The notes under the pieces were generated by a model that saw only the letters and a program-made list of their open reading frames with translations, ran no database searches and was not told where the DNA came from. A stretch of DNA of 46,548 bases from Bacteroidales bacterium. GTDB lineage: Bacteria > Bacteroidota > Bacteroidia > Bacteroidales > UBA932. Made by a program: the position numbers and the translations under genes. Shown here piece after piece: positions 6,213-13,815 of this stretch. The stretch spans positions 1 through 46,548 of the forward strand of contig JAFZUX010000023.1 in NCBI GenBank assembly GCA_017618115.1, given 5' to 3'. Each line of letters begins with the position of its first letter. Position 1 is the stretch's first letter.

Positions 6213-7281
6213 GAGAATCTACTAAGTTCCAATAAAAGAAGGCTTCCGGCCGGTATTTCTTTAGATTTTTGAGTTTAGGGTCTACGGCAGAAGAGAGGGT
6301 AACTGTAGATAGATTTGTTTGTGGTTTGAAATGCATAACGTCTGTTTTGCCTGCAAGTATAAGTGTCGCTAAATAAGCTGCTTTGGAGGCATTGATGACG
6401 GCTCTGTCATAGTTGTATCGTTCACTGTGAATGAAGTCCCGCACACGTTCTACACCATCTGCAAGTTCTCCATACTGATAAGAATCGTCATAACCCCATG
6501 TGCAGATAATGCGTGAAACATTTATGATATCTTCCAACACATCTTTAACTCCAAGAACTTGTTTTCCCCTGTAAGCCAGTTCGATAGGGACAATCTTGGA
6601 GAAGGTTTTGGATGCAATGGAGATGTCTGTTGTCTGATCAAAAATTGAGGCAATATCAAACAGTTGTTTAATGATTTCCATTGAACAACGTTTATCTTCT
6701 TTGACGTAAGGAATGCCTGTGGTGTTTGGGGCAAAGGCAGTCATCTTATCTCCCAAAAGATCCATTAGACTTGGTACATTAACAAAGACCGGCTGGTTAT
6801 TGTTCTTGAGGAAAGGACTTTCTATTGGTTTCTTTTCCAAGTTGTGGTATTGTACGTTGTCAAAGAGAACATCCAAAAGTATGGTTCCTTCTTCATTGCT
6901 GTTTAATGGAATAGGTCTTGTGTGATACGATACTGAATAATAACATTTTGCGTGAGTCTTTGGAACGTTTGTTCTGGAGATTCTTTCTCCTTGAACAATT
7001 TCTCCGAATCCATAATCTCCTGCAGTCTTTTTCAAAAATGAGATTACATCTGTGCCTGGTTCACAGACAATATCAATGTCTATGGATATTCTTTTTTCAC
7101 TGTTCAAATGAAGCATGAGGGCGGTGCCGCCCTTAAATACAAATGGGCATTCTGAAACGGCTAATGCTTCCAGCAATGAAAAAGCTCTTATGGTTTTCTC
7201 AATCAGTAACGGGTTAGTAAAAGGGTAGCGGTTACGCAACTCCTGAATCCACTCCAAGTCCCTGCTTTCTTTCAATATCAT
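6199..7281 (-). CDS. abiEii: AbiEii-family nucleotidyltransferase toxin, system 2 (360 aa)
   Basis: KGGTALML (50-57) followed by RISIDIDIV with Asp68/Asp70 is the nucleotidyltransferase core of the AbiEii/DUF1814 family. Apart from these motifs and general length, it shares little with the toxin at 2755-3717, so the two are separate acquisitions rather than a recent duplication. Its start overlaps the end of the antitoxin gene by 50 bp, which suggests translational coupling. Family members are growth-arresting toxins of type IV TA systems; the target of this one is not known. Confidence 0.85.
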   Translation of the reverse strand: MILKESRDLEWIQELRNRYPFTNPLLIEKTIRAFSLLEALAVSECPFVFKGGTALMLHLNSEKRISIDIDIVCEPGTDVISFLKKTAGDYGFGEIVQGERISRTNVPKTHAKCYYSVSYHTRPIPLNSNEEGTILLDVLFDNVQYHNLEKKPIESPFLKNNNQPVFVNVPSLMDLLGDKMTAFAPNTTGIPYVKEDKRCSMEIIKQLFDIASIFDQTTDISIASKTFSKIVPIELAYRGKQVLGVKDVLEDIINVSRIICTWGYDDSYQYGELADGVERVRDFIHSERYNYDRAVINASKAAYLATLILAGKTDVMHFKPQTNLSTVTLSSAVDPKLKNLKKYRPEAFFYWNLVDSLFSR

Positions 7282-8014
7282 AATTCACTGAGTTTAAAAT
7301 GTTTTCCAGCTTTTTTCTTCTTCCACGGCGGGCGGCATATCTGTATAAAGCCTTGAGATTCACTTTGTAGGAGGACAGAATGTTTCCCAGGATGTTGTAG
7401 AACTCTGCTCCTTGTGCAAAAGCAAAATCTACATCTTGGGAAATGTCTACAATAATCTTCTCCAAGGTAGGCAGTTTTATGCCTCCGAAATCAATCAATG
7501 GGGCTTGTGTGATTAACGGTTTTACTATGATGGTTTTGTAGCCCGAAACATAATGGGCATAGTCTTTTGCGGAGGGGTTATAGATTACTCTGTGTGATGT
7601 ACGTTTCTCTTGTAAGAGGTTGAAGACGGGCTCCAAAGCAACTTTCTCCACCTCAACAATTATAGTCTGAAGATTTGGGATGTGGAGCATGAAGGGGACT
7701 ATTATTTGGGGATCCCAAACACAGATTTTTGTGTATGGAAATTCTGTTTTCAAGAGATTGTTAATCTCTATGATTTCATCATCTGGTAAGGGAATGAAAT
7801 GATGTTTGGTGGATGTGTTTAATGAGTATGTTCCCCAAGCCTCTTTTGATAGTTCTCCGCTCTTTAACATCTGGTTTAATGACAAGCTGACCAAAGCACC
7901 ACTTCCCTTTTTTGAAAGGTTCTTATTACGCATCCAAGAGAGGAGGGCTTTTCTAGAGAAAATCCTATTTGGTTGCGAGTTGGCAAATTGTCTTATGGTC
8001 TCTTTCGTTGTCAT
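7232..8014 (-). CDS. abiEi: AbiEi-like antitoxin, system 2 (260 aa)
   Basis: The start is taken at ATG 8014 (MTTKETIRQFANSQPNRIF) because a promoter box lies at 8025-8032; a longer frame to 8149 would begin upstream of that promoter. Residues about 1-65 look like a winged helix (FSRKALLSWMRNKNLSKKG, then LNQMLKSGELSKEAWGTYSL). The remainder (residues 70-260) resembles the DUF6577-type antitoxin partner found with AbiEii toxins. The C-terminus is basic (YRYAARRGRRKKLENIL). Unlike system 1, the DNA-binding part is present, so autorepression through the inverted repeat at 8051-8084 is plausible. Confidence 0.7.
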   Translation of the reverse strand: MTTKETIRQFANSQPNRIFSRKALLSWMRNKNLSKKGSGALVSLSLNQMLKSGELSKEAWGTYSLNTSTKHHFIPLPDDEIIEINNLLKTEFPYTKICVWDPQIIVPFMLHIPNLQTIIVEVEKVALEPVFNLLQEKRTSHRVIYNPSAKDYAHYVSGYKTIIVKPLITQAPLIDFGGIKLPTLEKIIVDISQDVDFAFAQGAEFYNILGNILSSYKVNLKALYRYAARRGRRKKLENILNSVNYDIERKQGLGVDSGVA

Positions 8015-8024
8015 ATTTATGGAG

Positions 8025-8084
8025 CAAAAGTATATAATATGTGTCAATATTCCAAAATAATGACAAAAATTATAATATTTTGGA
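8025..8084 (-). promoter_or_regulatory. Promoter and candidate operator of AbiE system 2
   Basis: TACTTTTG (8025-8032, minus strand) fits TAnnTTTG and is 10 nt from the ATG. Upstream, TCCAAAATA (8051-8059) and TATTTTGGA (8076-8084) form a perfect 9-bp inverted repeat with a 16-nt spacer. Studied AbiEi proteins repress their own operon by binding inverted repeats near the promoter, so this is the best operator candidate. Confidence 0.5.
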
Positions 8085-8122
8085 GTGGGAACTGTTTTTA
8101 ATCTCACCCGTATGCCCGCGTA

Positions 8123-8221
8123 GGCTTTTATTTGCAAAGAAAGGGGCAAAGAGGCTTACCTCCAAGCCATTGGGTATAATGTATCTTTTTTCTGGATACA
8201 TTTTACCCTATGGCAAAAAAT
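8123..8221. repeat. Repeat C, copy 2, with strong hairpin
   Basis: This is the partner of 4443-4542. Here the hairpin is nearly perfect: GGGTATAATGTATC (8172-8185) and GATACATTTTACCC (8195-8208), 13 of 14 pairs, with loop TTTTTTCTG. Like copy 1, it follows the 5' end of an AbiE pair. Confidence 0.85.
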
Positions 8222-8235
8222 ATTATGCCTTTGTC

Positions 8236-8266
8236 GGTGAGACCCTCTCTTTTTTGTTGGGGTGAG
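8236..8266. repeat. Repeat B, copy 4 (remnant)
   Basis: Only the right arm (TGAGACCC), the T-run and GTTGGGGTGAG remain. The left arm of the hairpin is missing and repeat C abuts it. This suggests a deletion or recombination that removed a lipoprotein cassette. Confidence 0.75.
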
Positions 8267-8600
8267 AGTAATTATCAAACGCGAGTATTTCTACGCCATC
8301 CAGCACGGTGGGTACATCAATCCTAAGACCGGTAGGTTGGTTAAAGGGGATGACACCAAAAATGACACCAAAAAGTTAACTGAAAGACAGCGAGTTATCT
8401 ATGAATTATTGCCTTTTGGTGTCATAGATGATGACACCAAAAATGAGGCATTTACATCCAAGAGAATTGATGCACGGCTGAAGGTTTCAGAAAGTACGAT
8501 AAAGCGCGACATAAAAGTGCTTCAGGAGCTTGGATTCGTGGAGCATATAGGCCCGTCGAATGGCGGTTATTGGCGAAAAGTGGATACGGGGTTGGGGTAA
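8262..8600 (+). pseudogene. Helix-turn-helix fragment (112 aa), probably truncated
   Basis: The frame from a GTG at 8262 to TAA at 8598 encodes a C-terminal winged helix. The pattern LTERQRVIYELLPFG, KRIDARLKVSESTIKRDIK, LGFVEHIGPSNGGYWRKV is the ending of many Bacteroidales AlbA_2-type ATP-binding/DNA-binding proteins. No N-terminal domain or promoter precedes it; the upstream side is the repeat-B remnant and the frame is closed by a TGA at 8238. A short in-frame repeat (DDTKNDTK and DDTKNEA) is present. It is most likely the 3' end of a gene cut by rearrangement; expression as a small repressor is possible. Confidence 0.5.
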
Positions 8601-8609
8601 GTGCGAGGG

Positions 8610-9878
8610 TTAGAAGTAGAGGGAGTAGGGGGAGTAGGAGTGGGTGCTTTGGTGGATTGCCTTGACTTTGGCGAGCATTGCCATGAATTTTGGGTTGGTG
8701 TGAAGGGAGGCAACTACTGCTGAGGCGAGAATTCTGCGGGCCTGAATTAGGTCTGTTGGGTCCTTTGATTTGTTGCCTAGATAGTTGCCATAATCAAAGC
8801 CGCGCTGCAGGATATTGTCCTGATTTCTAGGCTCTATCTCCGCTCCTATCAGTGCAAAAGCCCAGTTGATATCCGGTTGAATAAAGGTGTAATTACTGCG
8901 TTGCAATTCTTCACTTACCATAGAGAACAACTTTTCCTCCACAGTTTTATTCTTCCTTCCCAAAGAAGGGTATCTATTGATATCTCCGTCTCGTTTAATG
9001 AGGAGGGTGTCTAAGATTTTTCCATCGTGAGGAAGAGAGAAGGCGTTAGATTTTGCCTTTTTGTGCCTGGTGGTAGTTGGACTGTTCTGGTTGGTAGTGA
9101 GGCGGTTGTACTCCTCCTGGGCGGCTTCGAGGTGGGCTATGAAACGGGGGCTGTTGTGCATTGCGGCAACTGCTGCGGAGGCAACGTTGTAGCCGGCATA
9201 GACATCGCTCTGCCAGTGGGCGCCCACAATTACGCGGCTCTCTCCATACTGGTAACCCCTTCTGAGAATGGTATCTTGGAGCTTCGGAGCAACCTCAACA
9301 AGCGCGAGTGCAGTAGCCCAACCGAGGGCGGTATGGCCGGAAGGGTAGGAGCCGTTGTTGCGCAGTTCGTCATAGTCAAACTCACCCCAAACCTTCTCGC
9401 CAGCACGGGCAAACGGGCGGACGCGCATATAGGTTTCCTTGGCGTGGGCAGTGCTCTGATGGGCAGTTTCTCCAACGTAAAGCATAAAACGATAGATAGC
9501 CGGAGTTTTCTGAGAATCAATCTTTAAGCCGAGTACCTCAGAGTAGATGGTACACATTCTTACAATGCCGTAAAGGGACTCAATGCTGGCCTGCTTTCCG
9601 CGCGGAGTAGGGCGGACGGTCTTGCCCCAGAGCCAACGGTTGTAATCCTCTTTGAAGATCTCAGAGGTTGTATCCGGCGGAGCGGGAAGATAGACAACGG
9701 CATCCGGAAGTTTATTCTTTTGCAGATAGAGAGAATCAAACGGGAGTTTCCATTGCTCTATGATTGCTGTTCTCACCTTTTCAATGATGTTGGCTCTCTT
9801 TGGTGCACAGCCTGTTGCAGCTGTGAAGAGGATTACAGCAATGGCAATTAAGGAAAGTATTCTGTCTATCTTTTTCAT
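8610..9878 (-). CDS. PAP2-type acid phosphatase lipoprotein with degenerate second half (422 aa)
   Basis: The start is at ATG 9878, giving a lipoprotein signal with Cys24 (FTAATGC). The class A acid phosphatase/PAP2 signature is complete: KETYMRVRP (147-155), PSGH (179-182), and SRVIVGAHWQSD with His221 and Asp225. It probably removes phosphate from small or lipid phosphates in the periplasm. Residues about 338-412 (INWAFALIGAEIEP, NILQRGFDYG, RRILASAVVASLHTNPKFMAML) align with 186-260 (GWATALALVEVAP, TILRRGYQYG, YNVASAAVAAMHNSPRFIAHL) but lack the catalytic histidine. The protein therefore carries a second, dead copy of the C-terminal half of the fold. It starts 4 bp after the gene at 9883-10656 and shares its operon. 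Confidence 0.85.
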   Translation of the reverse strand: MKKIDRILSLIAIAVILFTAATGCAPKRANIIEKVRTAIIEQWKLPFDSLYLQKNKLPDAVVYLPAPPDTTSEIFKEDYNRWLWGKTVRPTPRGKQASIESLYGIVRMCTIYSEVLGLKIDSQKTPAIYRFMLYVGETAHQSTAHAKETYMRVRPFARAGEKVWGEFDYDELRNNGSYPSGHTALGWATALALVEVAPKLQDTILRRGYQYGESRVIVGAHWQSDVYAGYNVASAAVAAMHNSPRFIAHLEAAQEEYNRLTTNQNSPTTTRHKKAKSNAFSLPHDGKILDTLLIKRDGDINRYPSLGRKNKTVEEKLFSMVSEELQRSNYTFIQPDINWAFALIGAEIEPRNQDNILQRGFDYGNYLGNKSKDPTDLIQARRILASAVVASLHTNPKFMAMLAKVKAIHQSTHSYSPYSLYF

Positions 9879-9882
9879 GTAT

Positions 9883-10656
9883 CTATTCTTTGTTGCTCTT
9901 GAAGGCGTTTTTGAAGGCGCGCCAGCCGTCCTTTGCACCCTTTGCGGCTTTCTTTGCGGTCCTCTTCACCCACTCTCCGGAATCCTCCAGAGCTTCTCCC
10001 GTCTTGTCTGCCACATCTCTGGATTTGCCTGCTACATTGTCTCTTACGTTCTTGCCGCCCTGCTTTATCTTGTCTGTTGTATTGGATACTTTCTGCCCGA
10101 ATCCTTCTACTGCATCCCCGATGGATTCCATTGTGGCCTCTGTTGCGGTCTCTCTGAAGTTGAAGGTTGCCACTGCCACACTGTTGTCTACCGTGGTGAG
10201 TGTGATGTGGTTACGGTAGTTGTCTCTCTCTCCTCCCGATAGGGAACCCCAGTAGCAGGAGATGTCTCCCTCTTCATCTTTGAGGTTGTCTACTGCAGGG
10301 ATGTCATAGTTGTCTATGATCCAGTCTTTTAGAACGTCATACTTAAGTTTGGTGGCCTCCGGAGTATCTTCTGCGGTGCTGAGGATTACCTGCTTAATGG
10401 TCTGGTTATCTGTGCCTTTGCCCGGAACGATTGCAATGGTAGATGGCAGGCCGCTGACCTTACCGCTCATCATAATCTTCTCCTTGTCTCTGGAGGTTTC
10501 TTTCCAACCCTTTCTGGTTAAGCGTTTTACGAAGTACTCCTCGTTGTTGTTGAGAGATACTCCGTTAAAGCTGAGCCTTTTGATGCTTCTCTGTCCGGTT
10601 GCCGGAAGAGCAATCAGTAGGGCAACAAGCGCTATGATGACGTTCTTAGTTTTCAT
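9883..10656 (-). CDS. Secreted protein of unknown function with amphipathic Lys/Asp-rich tail (257 aa)
   Basis: ATG 10656 gives a signal peptide (MKTKNVIIALVALLIALPATGQ). Residues about 25-170 form a mixed alpha/beta region (LSFNGVSLNNNEEYFVKRLTRKGW) that I do not recognise beyond a general likeness to Bacteroidales exported proteins. The last 80 residues are charged, Gly-spotted repeats (GFGQKVSNTTDKIKQGGKNV, then KSRDVADKTGEALEDSGEWV) resembling LEA-like or apolipoprotein-like amphipathic helices that lie on membranes. It lies 4 bp upstream of the PAP2 phosphatase gene, so a joint envelope role is likely. The function is not known. Confidence 0.65.
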   Translation of the reverse strand: MKTKNVIIALVALLIALPATGQRSIKRLSFNGVSLNNNEEYFVKRLTRKGWKETSRDKEKIMMSGKVSGLPSTIAIVPGKGTDNQTIKQVILSTAEDTPEATKLKYDVLKDWIIDNYDIPAVDNLKDEEGDISCYWGSLSGGERDNYRNHITLTTVDNSVAVATFNFRETATEATMESIGDAVEGFGQKVSNTTDKIKQGGKNVRDNVAGKSRDVADKTGEALEDSGEWVKRTAKKAAKGAKDGWRAFKNAFKSNKE

Positions 10657-10697
10657 ATTCCTATGTTTTTTAATTTTTAAATTCTTTAACATCAACG

Positions 10698-10714
10698 TTA
10701 TACAATTTGTATAA
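10698..10714. promoter_or_regulatory. 17-bp perfect palindrome, candidate operator
   Basis: TTATACAA-T-TTGTATAA is a perfect inverted repeat with a 1-nt centre. It sits 42 bp upstream of the start at 10656 and just after gltX (stop at 10732). It may bind a dimeric regulator controlling the two envelope genes. No cognate regulator was identified. Confidence 0.35.
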
Positions 10715-10731
10715 ACTTTGGTTGCGGTTGG

Positions 10732-12459
10732 TTAGCAGGCTTTTAGGCCGGCCTCTATTCTCTTTATTGTGCACTCCTTACCGATGAAGTAGATGATATC
10801 TGAGATACCTAAACCTCTGGTGTTGCCGGTGAAGAAGAGACGCAGGGTGTTCATTACCTGTCCCATCTTCCACTCCTTTGCTTTGATGTAGCCGGTAAGC
10901 AGTTCCTCTATCTTGCTGCAGCAGAGCTCTTTATATGTTACCGGGGTGGTTGCGTTTGCTGATGCGGTGGATGCGGTGGCGAGGAGGGTAGTGCGGTCAT
11001 TCTGGTTGTCTGTGAAGGTTGGGAAGGTGCTCTCCTTTATGAGGCTGAGGAGTTCTGCAACGTGCGCTTTGTTCTCTTCCGTGCAGAACTTCTTAACGTC
11101 ATCCAGGTTGTAAACGGCAACTGGAGTCTCAGGTTGTGCTGCAGCGGTAACCTGGGCTGCACCATCCGGGCAAAGGAACAACGCTTTGCTTATATCCCAG
11201 AACTCGGTTGAGAAGTGTGCACGCTCTTTGATGAGCGTACAAACCTCTTCCAGAAAGAGTTGCGAGTACTCTCTGCCGGTCTTCTCTTTAACAGCAGGGG
11301 CAAACTCCTGTGCAAGTTGAGCGGCTGTTCTTCTTCTTAAGAACTGCTCGTTGAACCACTTTGCCTTCTCCACGTTGAACTTGGCTCCCGATTTGATAAC
11401 TCTGTCCAGTGAGAAGATTGGGATGAGTTCCTCAAGGGTGAAAATCTCCTGCTCTGTACCCGGGTTCCAACCCAGGAGTGCAAGCAGATTTACAAAGGCT
11501 TCAGGGTAGTAACCGTCCTCTCTGTAACCTCTGGAAACTTCCTGAGTCTCAGGATTTACCCACTTAAGAGGGAATACAGGGAAACCTAAACGGTCACCGT
11601 CTCTCTTGCTGAGTTTTCCCTTGCCGTCCGGTTTGAGAAGAAGGCTCAGGTGAGCAAATCTTGGCATAGTATCCTCCCAACCGAATGCCTTGTAAAGCAG
11701 ATAGTGGAGAGGAAGTGAAGGGAGCCATTCTGCCCCTCTGATAACCTCCGTAATCTCCATAAGGTGGTCATCTACAATGTTTGCCAGGTGGTAAGTAGGG
11801 AGTTGATCTGCAGCCTTCCAAAGAACTTTATCATCCAGAGTGTTGGTGTTAACCTCCATTTCTCCGCGGATAAGATCGTTCATCTTAACGGTCTCGTTCT
11901 CCGGAATCTTGAATCTTATTGTCCAGTTGTTGGTAGTGCTGATTAAACGCTCCGTCTCTTCCTTGCTGAGAGTAAGTGAGTTGCGCAGTTGCTTGCGAGA
12001 CTCGTAGTTGTAGATGAAGGTCTGCTTGTTGGCCTCTGCCTCCGCTCTCTTTTGGTTGAGTTCTTCTGCTGAGTCAAAAGCGTAGTATGCAAAGCCCTTA
12101 TTTACAAGTTCTTCTGCGTATTGTCTATAGAGCGGCTTGCGCTGACTCTGGCGATAAGGAGCGTGAGGATTCTTTTCACTCTTCTCCTCCGCCAGTACGT
12201 AATGAGGTGTACCGTCCTCATTTACACCCTGCTGAACAATGCCCTCATCCGGAACTATACCGCACCACTGAAGAGCCTCCAGTATGTATGCTTCCGCACC
12301 CGGAACAAATCTCTGAGAATCCGTATCCTCAATTCTGAGGATAAATTTTCCGTTGTTCTGTTTTGCAAAGAGGTAGTTGTAAAGTGCTGTTCTAACTCCT
12401 CCCATGTGCAGCGGTCCGGTTGGACTCGGCGCAAATCTAACTCTTGTTTCTCTTGCCAT
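10732..12459 (-). CDS. gltX: Glutamyl-tRNA synthetase (575 aa)
   Basis: This enzyme charges tRNA-Glu with glutamate. The class I signature is clear: PSPTGPLHMGG (11-21, the HIGH box as HMGG) and KGKLSKRDG (the KMSKS box). At 575 residues it is longer than the roughly 500 usual for the family. Extra segments occur after GIVQQGV (about residues 78-100) and in the anticodon-binding part, including a Thr/Ala-rich stretch (LLATASTASANATTPVTY). The gene begins 6 bp after ftsZ, so it is the last gene of the division operon. Confidence 0.95.
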   Translation of the reverse strand: MARETRVRFAPSPTGPLHMGGVRTALYNYLFAKQNNGKFILRIEDTDSQRFVPGAEAYILEALQWCGIVPDEGIVQQGVNEDGTPHYVLAEEKSEKNPHAPYRQSQRKPLYRQYAEELVNKGFAYYAFDSAEELNQKRAEAEANKQTFIYNYESRKQLRNSLTLSKEETERLISTTNNWTIRFKIPENETVKMNDLIRGEMEVNTNTLDDKVLWKAADQLPTYHLANIVDDHLMEITEVIRGAEWLPSLPLHYLLYKAFGWEDTMPRFAHLSLLLKPDGKGKLSKRDGDRLGFPVFPLKWVNPETQEVSRGYREDGYYPEAFVNLLALLGWNPGTEQEIFTLEELIPIFSLDRVIKSGAKFNVEKAKWFNEQFLRRRTAAQLAQEFAPAVKEKTGREYSQLFLEEVCTLIKERAHFSTEFWDISKALFLCPDGAAQVTAAAQPETPVAVYNLDDVKKFCTEENKAHVAELLSLIKESTFPTFTDNQNDRTTLLATASTASANATTPVTYKELCCSKIEELLTGYIKAKEWKMGQVMNTLRLFFTGNTRGLGISDIIYFIGKECTIKRIEAGLKAC

Positions 12460-12465
12460 AATCTA

Positions 12466-13803
12466 TTAATCCTGAGTCTGGTGCAGGTATCTGTTGTTGG
12501 GGATGATAGCCTGCCCCTCTGTTGTATTTGTAATGGAGAAAACGGAAACGTCAGATTGGAAACCCTGGTTTCTTTTCTTTCCTTTTCTCTCGTATGCAGG
12601 AATATTTTCCAGTTCTATAATCTCATTCTCGTCTTCTGTAACGAGAACAGGTCTCTCTTTTCCGGTGCGGCGTCTTGGAGTGTCGCTCTCCATTGGCGGA
12701 ATGGTTACCGGTCCCACAGCATCCACCCTCTTCTTCATAGGTTCAAATGACGGCTCAATAATCTCTCCCTCTCTTCCCGGAATCACTATGGTTCCTCTGT
12801 CCGGAACATCAGGTAGGTTAAGGACGTCAAAGCCTGTGGCTATGACAGTTATGAAGACCTCATCTTCCAATGAAGGGTCATTGATGATACCTCTTTTGAA
12901 CTTGCTCGGCTGGCCTGTGTAACTCTTTACGTGCTCAACGGCCTGGCGGAGTTCTGCCATAGTAACCTGCTCGTCATTGCAGGTAATGCAAACCAGTGCA
13001 CCTTTTGAAGTCTTTAGGTCACAGTCATTTAGAAGAGGGGATCTGAATGCCATCTCCACTGCCTGAACAGCTCTGTCCTCACCCTTTGCATAACCTATAC
13101 CCATAGTTGCCATACCGCTGTTCTCCATCACCATGCGGACATCATTCATATCCACGTTTATATCTCCCTCTTTAGTAACCACTTCAGAGATACTCTTAAC
13201 GGCGGTAACGAGAACTTCATTAGCCTTCTTAAAGCCCATCTTCATAGGAAGATCTCCGTACTCGTCATAAATCTTCTGATTATCAATGATAAGTAGAGAG
13301 TCTACATACTCCTTCAGTTTGTGAAGTCCCTCCAATGCTCTGGACATAAATTCAGGTCCTTCATCGCGGAAAGGAATGGTGACAACACCCACAACAAGTT
13401 TTTTCATGCTCTTTGCAATCTCTGCAATCACGGGGGCGGCACCTGTTCCGGTACCACCTCCAAGACAGGCAGTTACAAAGACCATTTCTATGTTGCCTCC
13501 CAGTGAGCGGACTATCTCCTCCTTTGAAGCTAACGCGGCCTCTCTTCCCTTCTTAGGATCACAACCTGCACCCAAGCCTTTGGCAATTGAGGCACCAAGA
13601 CGTATCTTTTCATTTACGGGGTTGCTCCTAAGAGCCTGCTCATCCGTATTACAGATCATCAAATCTATGTCTGAGAGTCCGGTTTTGTAAATCTCAGCCA
13701 CAACGTTACAACCGCCTCCGCCAACTCCTATCACCTTGATAATGGAGCGGCTTTCCGGAAATTCTAACGGATAGTCATTAAAATTATCATCCCTAAGTTC
13801 CAT
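12466..13803 (-). CDS. ftsZ: Cell division protein FtsZ (445 aa)
   Basis: This is the tubulin-like GTPase that polymerises into the division ring. The N-terminal nucleotide site (GVGGGGCNVV, 26-35) and the tubulin signature GGGTGTG (115-121) are present. The GTPase domain runs to about residue 330. A Pro/Arg/Glu-rich linker follows, then IPAYERKGKKRNQ as the probable conserved peptide for FtsA binding. A further tail of about 35 residues ends in HQTQD. It starts 12 bp after ftsA and is followed at 6 bp by gltX. Confidence 0.97.
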   Translation of the reverse strand: MELRDDNFNDYPLEFPESRSIIKVIGVGGGGCNVVAEIYKTGLSDIDLMICNTDEQALRSNPVNEKIRLGASIAKGLGAGCDPKKGREAALASKEEIVRSLGGNIEMVFVTACLGGGTGTGAAPVIAEIAKSMKKLVVGVVTIPFRDEGPEFMSRALEGLHKLKEYVDSLLIIDNQKIYDEYGDLPMKMGFKKANEVLVTAVKSISEVVTKEGDINVDMNDVRMVMENSGMATMGIGYAKGEDRAVQAVEMAFRSPLLNDCDLKTSKGALVCITCNDEQVTMAELRQAVEHVKSYTGQPSKFKRGIINDPSLEDEVFITVIATGFDVLNLPDVPDRGTIVIPGREGEIIEPSFEPMKKRVDAVGPVTIPPMESDTPRRRTGKERPVLVTEDENEIIELENIPAYERKGKKRNQGFQSDVSVFSITNTTEGQAIIPNNRYLHQTQD

Positions 13804-13815
13804 AGTGCAAGTCTT

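Noticed and set aside
8015-8149. Longer start for the second AbiEi protein
   Set aside because: The extra 45 residues lie across and beyond the promoter box and the inverted repeat; ATG 8014 starts the winged helix directly.
8041-8265. Frame of 74 codons running through repeat C into repeat B
   Set aside because: It consists only of repeat and hairpin sequence, the equivalent frame is not kept in the other copy of repeat C, and it starts inside the AbiE promoter region.
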